DNA of 5,043 bases from Pseudomonadota bacterium (lineage in GTDB: Bacteria > Pseudomonadota > Alphaproteobacteria > Rhizobiales > Devosiaceae): NCBI GenBank assembly GCA_023428425.1, contig JAEYYP010000187.1, forward strand, positions 1-5,043. The letters run 5' to 3'. The position numbers and the translations under genes were made by a program. Shown here in pieces: positions 1 to 4,330 of this stretch (the stretch's first letter is position 1; every line of letters starts with the position of its first letter). Below the pieces are notes generated by a model that saw only the letters and a program-made list of their open reading frames with translations, searched no databases and was not told the DNA's origin.

Positions 1-73
1 AGCCATCGTCAAAATCGGTTCGACCCGATCAGCCGGCTACGGCACATTCCGCGCGCACTGGAGTCGCCGACGC

Positions 74-967
74 ATGAAACCGCAATACTGGGCCCTCATC
101 ATCCTGCTCGGCGCCGTCTGGGGCTGCGCGTTCCTGTTCAACGCCATCCTGATCCGCGAGATCAGCCCGCTCTGGGTGTCGGCGGGGCGCGTCACCATCG
201 GCGCCGCTATCTGCTGGGTGGTATTCCTCGCCACGCGCAAGGCATTGCCCACAGACTGGCGGCTCTATCCACAGCTCCTGCTGCTCGGCATCCTCAACTA
301 CGCCATCCCCTTCGCGCTCTTCCCCTATGCCGAGCTCACCGTCGCCAGTTCGATCGTCGGCGTCATCAACGGCATGACCCCGATGACCACCGTGATCGTC
401 TCCCAGCTCTGGCCCGGCGGCGAGAAAGCGACGTGGAACAAGATCGCCGGCGTGCTGATCGGCTTCGCCGGCGCCGTGATCCTCGCCCTGCCCTCGTTCG
501 ACCAGGGCGCCAGCGCGCAGGTCCTCGGGCTGCTGGCCGCGTTCGTCGCCACCTGCTGCTACGCGCTCACCCTCAACTATGCCCGCCGGTTCGCCGGCAA
601 GGTCGAGCCGTTCGCGGTCGCGTCCACGTCGCTCACCGGCGCGGCGCTGGTCTCTGTCCCGCTGGCGCTGCTGTTCTCCGGCATTCCGGTGATCACTCTG
701 CCGGAGACCTGGGGCGCGCTGTTCGGCATCTCGGTGTTCTCGACCAGCTTCAGCTTCCTGCTGGTCTACTGGCTGCTGCCGCGTGTCGGCGCGACCAACC
801 TGTCGCTCAACACCTTCATCACCCCGATCTCGGCCATCCTGCTGGGCGTGCTGGTGCTGCACGAGCGCTTCGAGCTCACCCACATGCTGGGCATCGTGGT
901 CATCTTCTTCGGCCTCGTGTTCATCGACGGCCGGTTGGTGAAGGGGTGGCGAAAGGCAATCGCCTGA
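74..967 (+). CDS. DMT-family (EamA) inner-membrane transporter
   Basis: This 297-residue protein is almost entirely hydrophobic and reads as about ten membrane helices, arranged as two tandem EamA repeats (roughly residues 5-136 and 148-287), the usual size and layout of the drug/metabolite transporter superfamily. Family signatures are visible: a GAVWGCAFLF stretch in helix 1, where the family has a G-x-x-W-G-like motif, and TPISAILLGVLVLHERF near the end of repeat 2, matching the typical TP...LLG...L.E motif before the last helices. A basic tail (VKGWRKAIA) should lie in the cytoplasm. Members export or import small metabolites, amino acids or drugs; the substrate cannot be read from sequence. 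The ATG at 74 has a GGAG at 60-63, a rather long 10-base spacing. The frame is open to the window edge, but I see no alternative ATG, GTG or TTG start there. The stop abuts that of the opposite-strand regulator gene. Confidence 0.93.
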   Translation: MKPQYWALIILLGAVWGCAFLFNAILIREISPLWVSAGRVTIGAAICWVVFLATRKALPTDWRLYPQLLLLGILNYAIPFALFPYAELTVASSIVGVINGMTPMTTVIVSQLWPGGEKATWNKIAGVLIGFAGAVILALPSFDQGASAQVLGLLAAFVATCCYALTLNYARRFAGKVEPFAVASTSLTGAALVSVPLALLFSGIPVITLPETWGALFGISVFSTSFSFLLVYWLLPRVGATNLSLNTFITPISAILLGVLVLHERFELTHMLGIVVIFFGLVFIDGRLVKGWRKAIA

Positions 968-1522
968 TCAGCCGGGCTCGTCTGCCGGGGCCGGCAATTG
1001 CGCCACAGGCTGAGGCGGGGCGAGTGCGACCCGCACCGCATTGTCGTCGCGCATCAAGTCTTCGATGAACAGCGACAGCAGCTGTGAACGTCCCGTAACC
1101 CTCGCCTTGCGGTAGATCGCGTTCGTCTGTGCCTTGACCGTCCCCTCGGACGTGCCGCGGATCGCCGCAATCTCCGCGGTTGAGAGGCCCTTGATGGCGA
1201 ACAGCGCCACGTCCGCCTCGGCCGGCGTCAGCTTCCATTCGGTGAAGCGGTCGTTCAGCAGGTCCATGAAGGCGCCGGACGCCGCCCGCAGCCGCGCTTC
1301 TGCCACCCTGCGATGGCGGTGCGCATTGAACAACGCTACCGCACCGAACACCACGCCAGCCGCGAGCCCGATGGCGGACGCAATCTCGAACAGCTCCCGC
1401 AGTTCCCAGGGCAGCGGCGCAACGCCGAAGCCCACATAGGACGAGAGGATGTCCGACACGAACCAGAGCGCGCTCACCACCTGCAGCGCAAGGATCACGA
1501 CAATGATCCATACCTGCCTCAT
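968..1522 (-). CDS. Membrane-anchored LuxR-type HTH transcriptional regulator
   Basis: The 184-residue product has two membrane helices (about residues 4-24 and 44-66), a short loop between them, and a basic NAHRHRR segment just after the second helix. By the positive-inside rule that puts the C-terminal part in the cytoplasm and the ~20-residue loop in the periplasm. Residues about 96-156 are a LuxR/GerE-type helix-turn-helix: LTPAEADVALFAIKGLS, then TAEIAAIRGTSEGTVKAQTNAIYRKA, the family pattern with the recognition helix around TSEGTVKAQ. There is no receiver or autoinducer-binding domain, so any signal must come through the membrane segment, the linker or partner proteins. The tail is Pro/Ala-rich. 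The ATG at 1522 has GGAG 6 bases upstream and lies 12 bases after the preceding PepSY-like gene, so the two are almost certainly co-transcribed. The target genes are unknown; control of its own cluster is my inference. Confidence 0.88.
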   Translation of the reverse strand: MRQVWIIVVILALQVVSALWFVSDILSSYVGFGVAPLPWELRELFEIASAIGLAAGVVFGAVALFNAHRHRRVAEARLRAASGAFMDLLNDRFTEWKLTPAEADVALFAIKGLSTAEIAAIRGTSEGTVKAQTNAIYRKARVTGRSQLLSLFIEDLMRDDNAVRVALAPPQPVAQLPAPADEPG

Positions 1523-1535
1523 CGGACGCTCCGAT
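1521..1535 (-). promoter_or_regulatory. Inverted repeat over the regulator's ribosome-binding site
   Basis: ATCGGA-CGC-TCCGAT on the + strand is a perfect 6-bp inverted repeat with a 3-base loop. In the leftward mRNA it runs from the A of the upstream gene's TGA to the AU of the regulator's AUG, and it contains the GGAG Shine-Dalgarno (1529-1532). If it folds, it would mask translation initiation until a ribosome finishing the upstream gene melts it. The repeat is seen directly; the coupling role is inference, and a 6-bp stem in GC-rich DNA can occur by chance. Confidence 0.35.
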
Positions 1536-1903
1536 CAGTCATCATCGTCATCGTCCCCGCCATGGCCGCGCCCGCCGCGGTCGTCATCGTCGTCGTCGTC
1601 GTCGTCAGGTTTGGGAGGCCGCGGGATCACCTTGCCCGTGGCATCGAACCACACGTCGCGCAGCACTTCGCCCGTGCGCGGGTTCACCACCATTTCCCTC
1701 ACCCACAGCGCGTTGCGCGCGCGGATCTGCGCCCGGCCCAGCAGCGACGTCGTCACCTCGATCTGCTCGAAGCCCCAGTCCTCCCGCAGCTCCTCGATGA
1801 TGTCCTCGATCTCGTCGTCATCATCATCGTCGGCGCGTGCCGGGGCCGACGCGAGCGTCAGGCCCATCGCAAGCGCGGCGAAGAGAATGTGGCGGCGGTT
1901 CAT
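1535..1903 (-). CDS. Secreted PepSY-like protein with poly-Asp tail
   Basis: This 122-residue protein starts with a clear Sec signal peptide: basic MNRRH, a hydrophobic core, and a likely signal peptidase I site after APARA (residue 24). The mature protein begins with six aspartates. Residues about 31-86 resemble a single PepSY-type domain (IEELREDWGFEQIEV, then VNPRTGEVLRDVW, the turn preceding the last strand). A Pro-rich link (PRPPKP) leads to nine aspartates (100-108), RGGRGHGG and a final six aspartates. The role is unknown. PepSY domains occur in envelope proteins, some of them peptidase inhibitors, and the aspartate runs could bind Ca2+ or other cations, which is inference. No strong Shine-Dalgarno precedes the ATG; only a GAGA-like stretch is seen. 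The start is supported by the signal peptide. It is probably the middle gene of a leftward three-gene cluster and a paralogue of the protein before it. Confidence 0.85.
   Translation of the reverse strand: MNRRHILFAALAMGLTLASAPARADDDDDDEIEDIIEELREDWGFEQIEVTTSLLGRAQIRARNALWVREMVVNPRTGEVLRDVWFDATGKVIPRPPKPDDDDDDDDDRGGRGHGGDDDDDD
1538..1606 (-). repeat. GAT/GAC aspartate-codon tracts
   Basis: Two runs of Asp codons, six at 1538-1555 and nine at 1580-1606, flank the RGGRGHGG segment of the PepSY-like protein's tail. GAC and GAT are mixed, so the run is a near-perfect trinucleotide repeat that could expand or contract in frame. A third six-codon run at 1814-1831 encodes the N-terminus of the mature protein. 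Confidence 0.8.
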
Positions 1904-1969
1904 CGTCAGTCTCGCACCTGTGCAACGGAGAGGGCGCCTGCTGCCCTCCCCGCCGGTTTAGCGGATCGC

Positions 1970-2362
1970 TCAGTCGTCGTCACCGCCATGGCGGCCGCGG
2001 CGATCGTCATCGTCGTCGAAATCATCGTGATCGTCCCAACGGTCGTCGTCACCACGGGCGCCGATGAACGAGAAGCGGCTTTCGGTGCGAATGAACACGC
2101 CCGGCCGGCCACCATCGTCATCATCGTCGTCCCAGTCGCGATCCAGCACCTTTCCGGTCGCGATGTCGTAGATCACTTCGAGCTCGCCGCGGCCGTTATA
2201 GGCCTCCACCTTTGCCTGGGTCTGGCGAATCTTGATCTCGATGCGGGTATAGCCGTCCGCCTGGTATTGCTTGGCAATTGCGTCGGCATCGAAGGACGCG
2301 GCCTGGGCCAGCGAAGTCGTCATGAGCAGCATCGCTGCGGCGCCGATGGTGCGTGTGAACAT
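1970..2362 (-). CDS. Secreted PepSY-like protein with Asp-rich tail (paralogue)
   Basis: I place the start at the ATG at 2362, giving 130 residues, because it has a good GGAGA 5 bases upstream (2368-2372) and opens a typical signal peptide (MFTRTIGAAAMLLMTTSLAQA, cleavage after about residue 21). A start at 2491 would add 43 residues in front of the signal peptide. Residues about 24-74 look like one PepSY domain: IAKQYQADGYTRIEIKIRQT, KVEAYNGRGELEVIYD, IATGKVLDRD. The rest is acidic: six aspartates (78-83), a short FIRTESRFSFIGARG island, then Asp runs mixed with Arg and His ending RRGRHGGDDD. That ending closely resembles the tail of the downstream paralogue, which argues for duplication. 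The likely site is the periplasm or cell surface, and cation binding is plausible. The function is unknown. It is probably first in the leftward cluster, 66 bases before the next gene. I saw no convincing promoter or terminator in that gap. Confidence 0.85.
   Translation of the reverse strand: MFTRTIGAAAMLLMTTSLAQAASFDADAIAKQYQADGYTRIEIKIRQTQAKVEAYNGRGELEVIYDIATGKVLDRDWDDDDDDGGRPGVFIRTESRFSFIGARGDDDRWDDHDDFDDDDDRRGRHGGDDD
1973..2017 (-). repeat. Asp-codon-rich tail repeat
   Basis: The 3' end of the first PepSY-like gene has five consecutive Asp codons (2003-2017), an RRGRHGG segment and three more Asp codons. It mirrors the poly-Asp/RGGRGHGG/poly-Asp tail of the neighbouring paralogue. A separate six-codon Asp run lies at 2114-2131. 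Confidence 0.7.
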
Positions 2363-2367
2363 CTGGG

Positions 2368-2372
2368 TCTCC
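2368..2372 (-). promoter_or_regulatory. Ribosome-binding site fixing the PepSY-like start
   Basis: GGAGA lies 5 bases before the ATG at 2362 on the minus strand. It supports that start over the in-frame ATG at 2491. Confidence 0.7.
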
Positions 2373-2442
2373 GGGGTTGATCGCCGGGCGAACCATTCGT
2401 CCGGCGCCGCCACCCAGACCGTCATCGTTGCCCGAAAACCAT

Positions 2443-2467
2443 CGGCCCGAGGTTTACCCCCGGGCCG
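2443..2467 (-). terminator. Possible weak terminator after the VOC gene
   Basis: CGGCCCG and CGGGCCG form a perfect 7-bp GC stem with an 11-base loop, about 43 bases past the VOC stop codon. In the leftward transcript it is followed by ATGGTTTTCGGG, so there is only a short, offset run of T. It may end the VOC transcript or partly insulate the PepSY cluster. It could equally be a chance hairpin in GC-rich DNA. Confidence 0.3.
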
Positions 2468-2509
2468 GTCAACCGCCGGATATAGGCGCATAAACCCCGG
2501 TTTACGCCG

Positions 2510-3001
2510 TCAGTGGCGGATTCCGCTGTCGTAGCCCCAGTGGCGCTCTTCCGGCTGGTCGAGTTCGGCCTCGGCCTCGCCATCGGTTCCGGTAGACGCC
2601 ATGCTTTCGCGCAGTTCCAGATCGGCGGTCGGCGTCGAAATGTCGAGCACCATGCCATTGGGGTCCTGAATCAGCGCCCGGGTCTGGCCGTAGTCGAGCG
2701 CCACCGGCTCCGACACGATCTCCGCGCCGAGCGCCCGCGCCCGGTCGAGCACGTCGTAGACGTCATCGACCACAAAGGTGAGGTAGGTGCCCTCGTGCAT
2801 CCCCCAGGCATGGCGCGGGGTGAACTGGCTCACCTGGTCGATCAGCCCGATCTCGATTTCCGGCTGTCCCTTGGGGCTCAGCGTCACGAACCACTCGCTC
2901 TCGTAGGTGGTCTCGAGATCGAGCAGTTGCCGGTAGAACGTCACGCTGGCGCTGAGGTCCTTGCACAGCACATTGAACAGGACACGGTTGAGAGCGGGCA
3001 T
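2510..3001 (-). CDS. VOC-family (glyoxalase/bleomycin-resistance fold) protein
   Basis: The 163-residue protein carries one VOC domain at about residues 4-124. It shows the expected order of elements: an opening strand (NRVLFNVLCKDLSAS), the FYRQLLDLE helix, strands to EIEIGL, then GTYLTFVVDDVYDVLDRARALGAEI and a QDPNGMVLDIS end, which is the family's DPNG turn. The superfamily includes glyoxalases, ring-cleavage dioxygenases and antibiotic-binding proteins. The substrate is not readable, and the usual metal-ligand glutamate after DPNG is an aspartate here (D120), so catalysis is uncertain. Residues 127-163 form an acidic, low-complexity tail beyond the domain. The start at 3001 is chosen over one at 3211 because a perfect AGGAGG lies 7 bases upstream and the domain begins right after it. 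The gene is transcribed away from csp and is separated from the PepSY cluster by about 147 bases. Confidence 0.88.
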   Translation of the reverse strand: MPALNRVLFNVLCKDLSASVTFYRQLLDLETTYESEWFVTLSPKGQPEIEIGLIDQVSQFTPRHAWGMHEGTYLTFVVDDVYDVLDRARALGAEIVSEPVALDYGQTRALIQDPNGMVLDISTPTADLELRESMASTGTDGEAEAELDQPEERHWGYDSGIRH

Positions 3002-3008
3002 CGGGTGG

Positions 3009-3014
3009 CCTCCT
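3009..3014 (-). promoter_or_regulatory. Ribosome-binding site of the VOC gene
   Basis: A perfect AGGAGG on the minus strand, 7 bases before the ATG at 3001, settles the start of the VOC protein. Confidence 0.85.
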
Positions 3015-3048
3015 GGCTTGGGTTCCTGCCTGCAACCCACCTCATCAC

Positions 3049-3061
3049 TTGGCACTGCCAA
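3049..3061. promoter_or_regulatory. Palindrome TTGGCA-C-TGCCAA, candidate operator
   Basis: A perfect 6-bp inverted repeat around one central base lies about 48 bases upstream of the VOC start codon, where an operator could sit. No regulator gene for it is recognisable next to it. The symmetry is observed; the operator role is inference. Confidence 0.3.
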
Positions 3062-3312
3062 TGGCCGAAGAGTGGCACCGGCATGATCATTCGAGGGCAG
3101 AGGAGCCCTCGCGCACCCCAAGGGGTTCGGCATCAACCAGAAGCCGACCGCCAACGATGCCTCGCAAATATGCAACCTGCTTGCTGTCGGAACTACCTCG
3201 CAGGGAGCCAAATAAGGCTGAATCGGCCGACCGAGTCACATGCCGACTCCCTAATTTTCACGAGCACCTTGTAAGTCATGGATCGCCGGTCTATATGATG
3301 AAGGTACGTTGC

Positions 3313-3325
3313 AGCCAAGTTGGCT
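3313..3325. promoter_or_regulatory. Palindrome AGCCAA-G-TTGGCT, candidate operator
   Basis: A perfect 6-bp inverted repeat around one central base ends 26 bases upstream of the proposed csp -35 box. It uses the same GCCAA/TTGGC half-sites as the palindrome near the VOC gene, in the opposite arrangement. The regulatory role is inference. Confidence 0.28.
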
Positions 3326-3351
3326 ATTGATCTCCCGGTTCGCCGGTTGTG

Positions 3352-3380
3352 TTGATCCCCCTAATTGCAAACGTTTATAC
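3352..3380 (+). promoter_or_regulatory. Sigma70-like promoter of the cold-shock gene
   Basis: TTGATC (3352-3357) and TTATAC (3375-3380) are separated by exactly 17 bases, close to the housekeeping consensus. Transcription would start near 3387, giving a leader of roughly 65 bases before the ATG at 3453. Long leaders are usual for cspA-type genes. A CCCGGCG/CGCCCGGG-like hairpin with one bulge (3380-3402) lies at or next to the 5' end of the transcript. Confidence 0.55.
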
Positions 3381-3452
3381 CCGGCGGCATGTGTCGCCCG
3401 GGAACGAGACTGTTTGCCTTCTGGCCCGGCCTCACAATCGAAAGTCATCACC

Positions 3453-3659
3453 ATGATCAATGGCACCGTGAAATTCTACAACTCGACCAAGGGCTTTGGC
3501 TTCATTCAGCCGACCGATGGCAGCAAGGACGCATTCGTCCACGCCACCGCTCTTGAGGCAGCTGGCATCATGGGCCTCGCCGAGGGCCAGAAGGTCTCCT
3601 ACGACCTGCAGAGCGGCCGCGACGGCAAGGTGTCGGCGACCAATCTCTCGCTGCTCTGA
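3453..3659 (+). CDS. Cold-shock domain protein (CspA family)
   Basis: This 68-residue protein is one cold-shock domain and nothing else, the normal size for CspA-type RNA/ssDNA-binding proteins that act as RNA chaperones in the cytoplasm. The start INGTVKFYNSTKGFGFI contains RNP1 (KGFGFI, residues 13-18), and DAFVH (26-30) is RNP2. The aromatic position usually filled by Trp in KWFN is Phe-Tyr (KFYN), as in other short alphaproteobacterial Csps. The ATG at 3453 fits family N-termini; only a weak GAAAG (3440-3444) precedes it. The gene has its own promoter and leader upstream and a strong terminator downstream. Genomes of this group usually carry several csp paralogues, so I give no specific symbol, and cold induction cannot be inferred from the protein alone. 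Confidence 0.95.
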   Translation: MINGTVKFYNSTKGFGFIQPTDGSKDAFVHATALEAAGIMGLAEGQKVSYDLQSGRDGKVSATNLSLL

Positions 3660-3666
3660 GCCAGCA

Positions 3667-3684
3667 CGGCAGCTCAGGCTGCCG
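3667..3684 (+). other. Hairpin in the csp 3' UTR
   Basis: CGGCAGC-TCAG-GCTGCCG is a perfect 7-bp stem with a four-base loop, 8 bases after the csp stop codon. It has no T-run of its own and stands just before the true terminator. It may stabilise the 3' end of the message. Confidence 0.4.
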
Positions 3685-3694
3685 AGTAACACTG

Positions 3695-3731
3695 AAGCCC
3701 GGCGTCGATCAGAGGCCGGGCTTTTCATTTT
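3695..3731 (+). terminator. Intrinsic terminator of the cold-shock gene
   Basis: AAGCCCGGC (3695-3703) pairs perfectly with GCCGGGCTT (3715-3723) over an 11-base loop and is followed by a T-rich stretch (TTCATTTTT). This is a textbook Rho-independent terminator 35 bases after the csp stop codon. Any read-through would enter the small gene that follows. Confidence 0.85.
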
Positions 3732-3762
3732 TGAGGACGTCAGTCCGAGTCAGGAGCCACCC

Positions 3763-4005
3763 ATGACCGATTTCAACTACAGCGCGCCGGCCGAGCTCTT
3801 CCCCAGCCGTCGCTTCGCCAAGACCCAGGTCACGCGCTATCGCCGCTTCCCCAACGCTGCCGTTGCCATCCAGCACTGCATCGAGGAAATGCCGGCCAAG
3901 GCGCTTGCCGGCTCCTATCTCGAAGTCGACGAACGTCGGTTCGAAGGCGAAGCTATCCGCGCCCTCTACGAGTCGCCTGAATATCCGCTCAGGGCCGCCG
4001 CCTGA
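3763..4005 (+). CDS. Small conserved hypothetical protein
   Basis: The product has 80 residues, no signal peptide and no membrane segment. It starts MTDFNYSAPAELFPSRRFAK, continues with TRYRRFPNAAVAIQHCIEEM, and ends with LEVDERRFEGEAIRALYESPEYPL. A short basic N-terminal part is followed by what looks like two helices flanking a strand. I do not recognise a named domain. The composition and codon use match the neighbours, and the ATG at 3763 has AGGAG 6 bases upstream, so I regard it as a real gene. It sits 103 bases after csp, beyond the terminator, with no obvious promoter of its own, so it may depend on read-through or on an unseen promoter in 3724-3755. It converges on the DUF1330 gene with 18 bases between the stop codons. 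The function is unknown. Confidence 0.8.
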   Translation: MTDFNYSAPAELFPSRRFAKTQVTRYRRFPNAAVAIQHCIEEMPAKALAGSYLEVDERRFEGEAIRALYESPEYPLRAAA

Positions 4006-4023
4006 TTCCTGGGCGATCCGCGT

Positions 4024-4317
4024 CTATCCCTCGATGCCCTCGACGATCGCCACATTGCCGGAGCTGCGGCCCAGCCGGAGCGCCCTACCCTCCTGGTACT
4101 CCATCGAGTGATAAACCCGGCGGGCGTCCTCGAAGCTGTCGAACTCGATCAGCACCACGCGCGGCCGCATCGAACCCTCGACCACTTCCATCTTTCCGCC
4201 GCGGACCAGAAACCGGCCGCCATTGGCGGCAAGAAACGGACGCACGAAGGCCTGGTAGTCCTTGTACCCCTCGGGGTCGTTGACCTCGAGGTTCACCACC
4301 CAGTAGCCCTTCGGCAT
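4024..4317 (-). CDS. DUF1330-family protein
   Basis: The 97-residue protein matches the DUF1330 pattern along its whole length: GYWVVNLEVNDPEGYKDYQ, then GGRFLVRGGKMEVVEG, RPRVVLIEFDSFEDARRVYHS, and a final EYQEGRALRLGRSSGNVAIVEG. The family has a ferredoxin-like (dimeric alpha+beta barrel) fold, is cytoplasmic and usually stands alone at this length. Its biochemical function is not established. The ATG at 4317 has GGAGG 5 bases upstream, and this ribosome-binding site lies in the 13-base gap after the gatB stop codon. The gene is therefore very likely co-transcribed with gatB. No functional link to tRNA amidation is known to me, so the pairing may be mere neighbourhood. Confidence 0.93.
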   Translation of the reverse strand: MPKGYWVVNLEVNDPEGYKDYQAFVRPFLAANGGRFLVRGGKMEVVEGSMRPRVVLIEFDSFEDARRVYHSMEYQEGRALRLGRSSGNVAIVEGIEG

Positions 4318-4322
4318 CCGCC

Positions 4323-4327
4323 CCTCC
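4323..4327 (-). promoter_or_regulatory. Ribosome-binding site of the DUF1330 gene
   Basis: GGAGG on the minus strand lies 5 bases before the ATG at 4317 and just after the gatB stop codon (4331-4333). It confirms the start and the tight spacing. Confidence 0.75.
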
Positions 4328-4330
4328 GGC

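Larger units (their letters stand above)
3002..3452. other. Intergenic region between divergent VOC and csp genes
   Basis: About 450 bases hold no gene I can support. The base composition is visibly less GC-rich than the flanks, and the short open frames here have no domain sense. The region contains the AGGAGG of the VOC gene, two 13-bp palindromes (3049-3061 and 3313-3325), a perfect 7-bp hairpin CGAGGGC/GCCCTCG with a 6-base loop (3092-3111), and the csp promoter and leader. I found no tRNA, known riboswitch or insertion-sequence end. I found no convincing promoter for the VOC gene. Confidence 0.6.

Noticed and set aside
29..883. Minus-strand open frame of 284 codons opposite the transporter
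   Set aside because: Its product is a Gln/Arg/Asp/Gly-rich low-complexity sequence typical of antisense reading in GC-rich DNA, while the + strand encodes a clear ten-helix transporter.
983..996. TGCCGG-GG-CCGGCA palindrome as a terminator for the transporter
   Set aside because: It has no T-run on either side, lies within the regulator's coding sequence and has too short a loop.
433..1068. + strand open frame overlapping the transporter and the regulator
   Set aside because: It is a shifted-frame shadow, rich in Arg/Ala/His/Pro with no domain.
1930..1948. GAGGGC/GCCCTC hairpin between the two PepSY-like genes as a terminator
   Set aside because: It has only a 6-bp stem, and no T-run follows in the leftward transcript, so the cluster is more likely continuous.
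1538..2131. Repeat array such as CRISPR
   Set aside because: The repetition is of Asp codons within coding sequence. There are no spacers or regular repeat units and no cas genes.
1313..2380. Long + strand open frame of 355 codons rich in Val/Ile runs
   Set aside because: It is the antisense of the PepSY-like genes. The Val/Ile runs are simply the complement of the Asp codons, and the opposite strand has signal peptides, domains and ribosome-binding sites.
2363..2491. 43-codon N-terminal extension of the first PepSY-like protein
   Set aside because: It would bury the signal peptide inside the protein, and the ATG at 2362 has a well-placed GGAGA.
3002..3211. 70-codon N-terminal extension of the VOC protein
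   Set aside because: A perfect AGGAGG precedes the ATG at 3001, and the VOC domain starts there. The extra residues look random.
3049..3330. Short + strand open frame in the intergenic region
   Set aside because: It has no family resemblance and no convincing ribosome-binding site, its composition is random, and it overlaps regulatory sequence.
3002..3452. tRNA, small RNA or known riboswitch in the gene-free stretch
   Set aside because: No cloverleaf, CCA end or recognisable riboswitch core was found on either strand; only short isolated hairpins are present.
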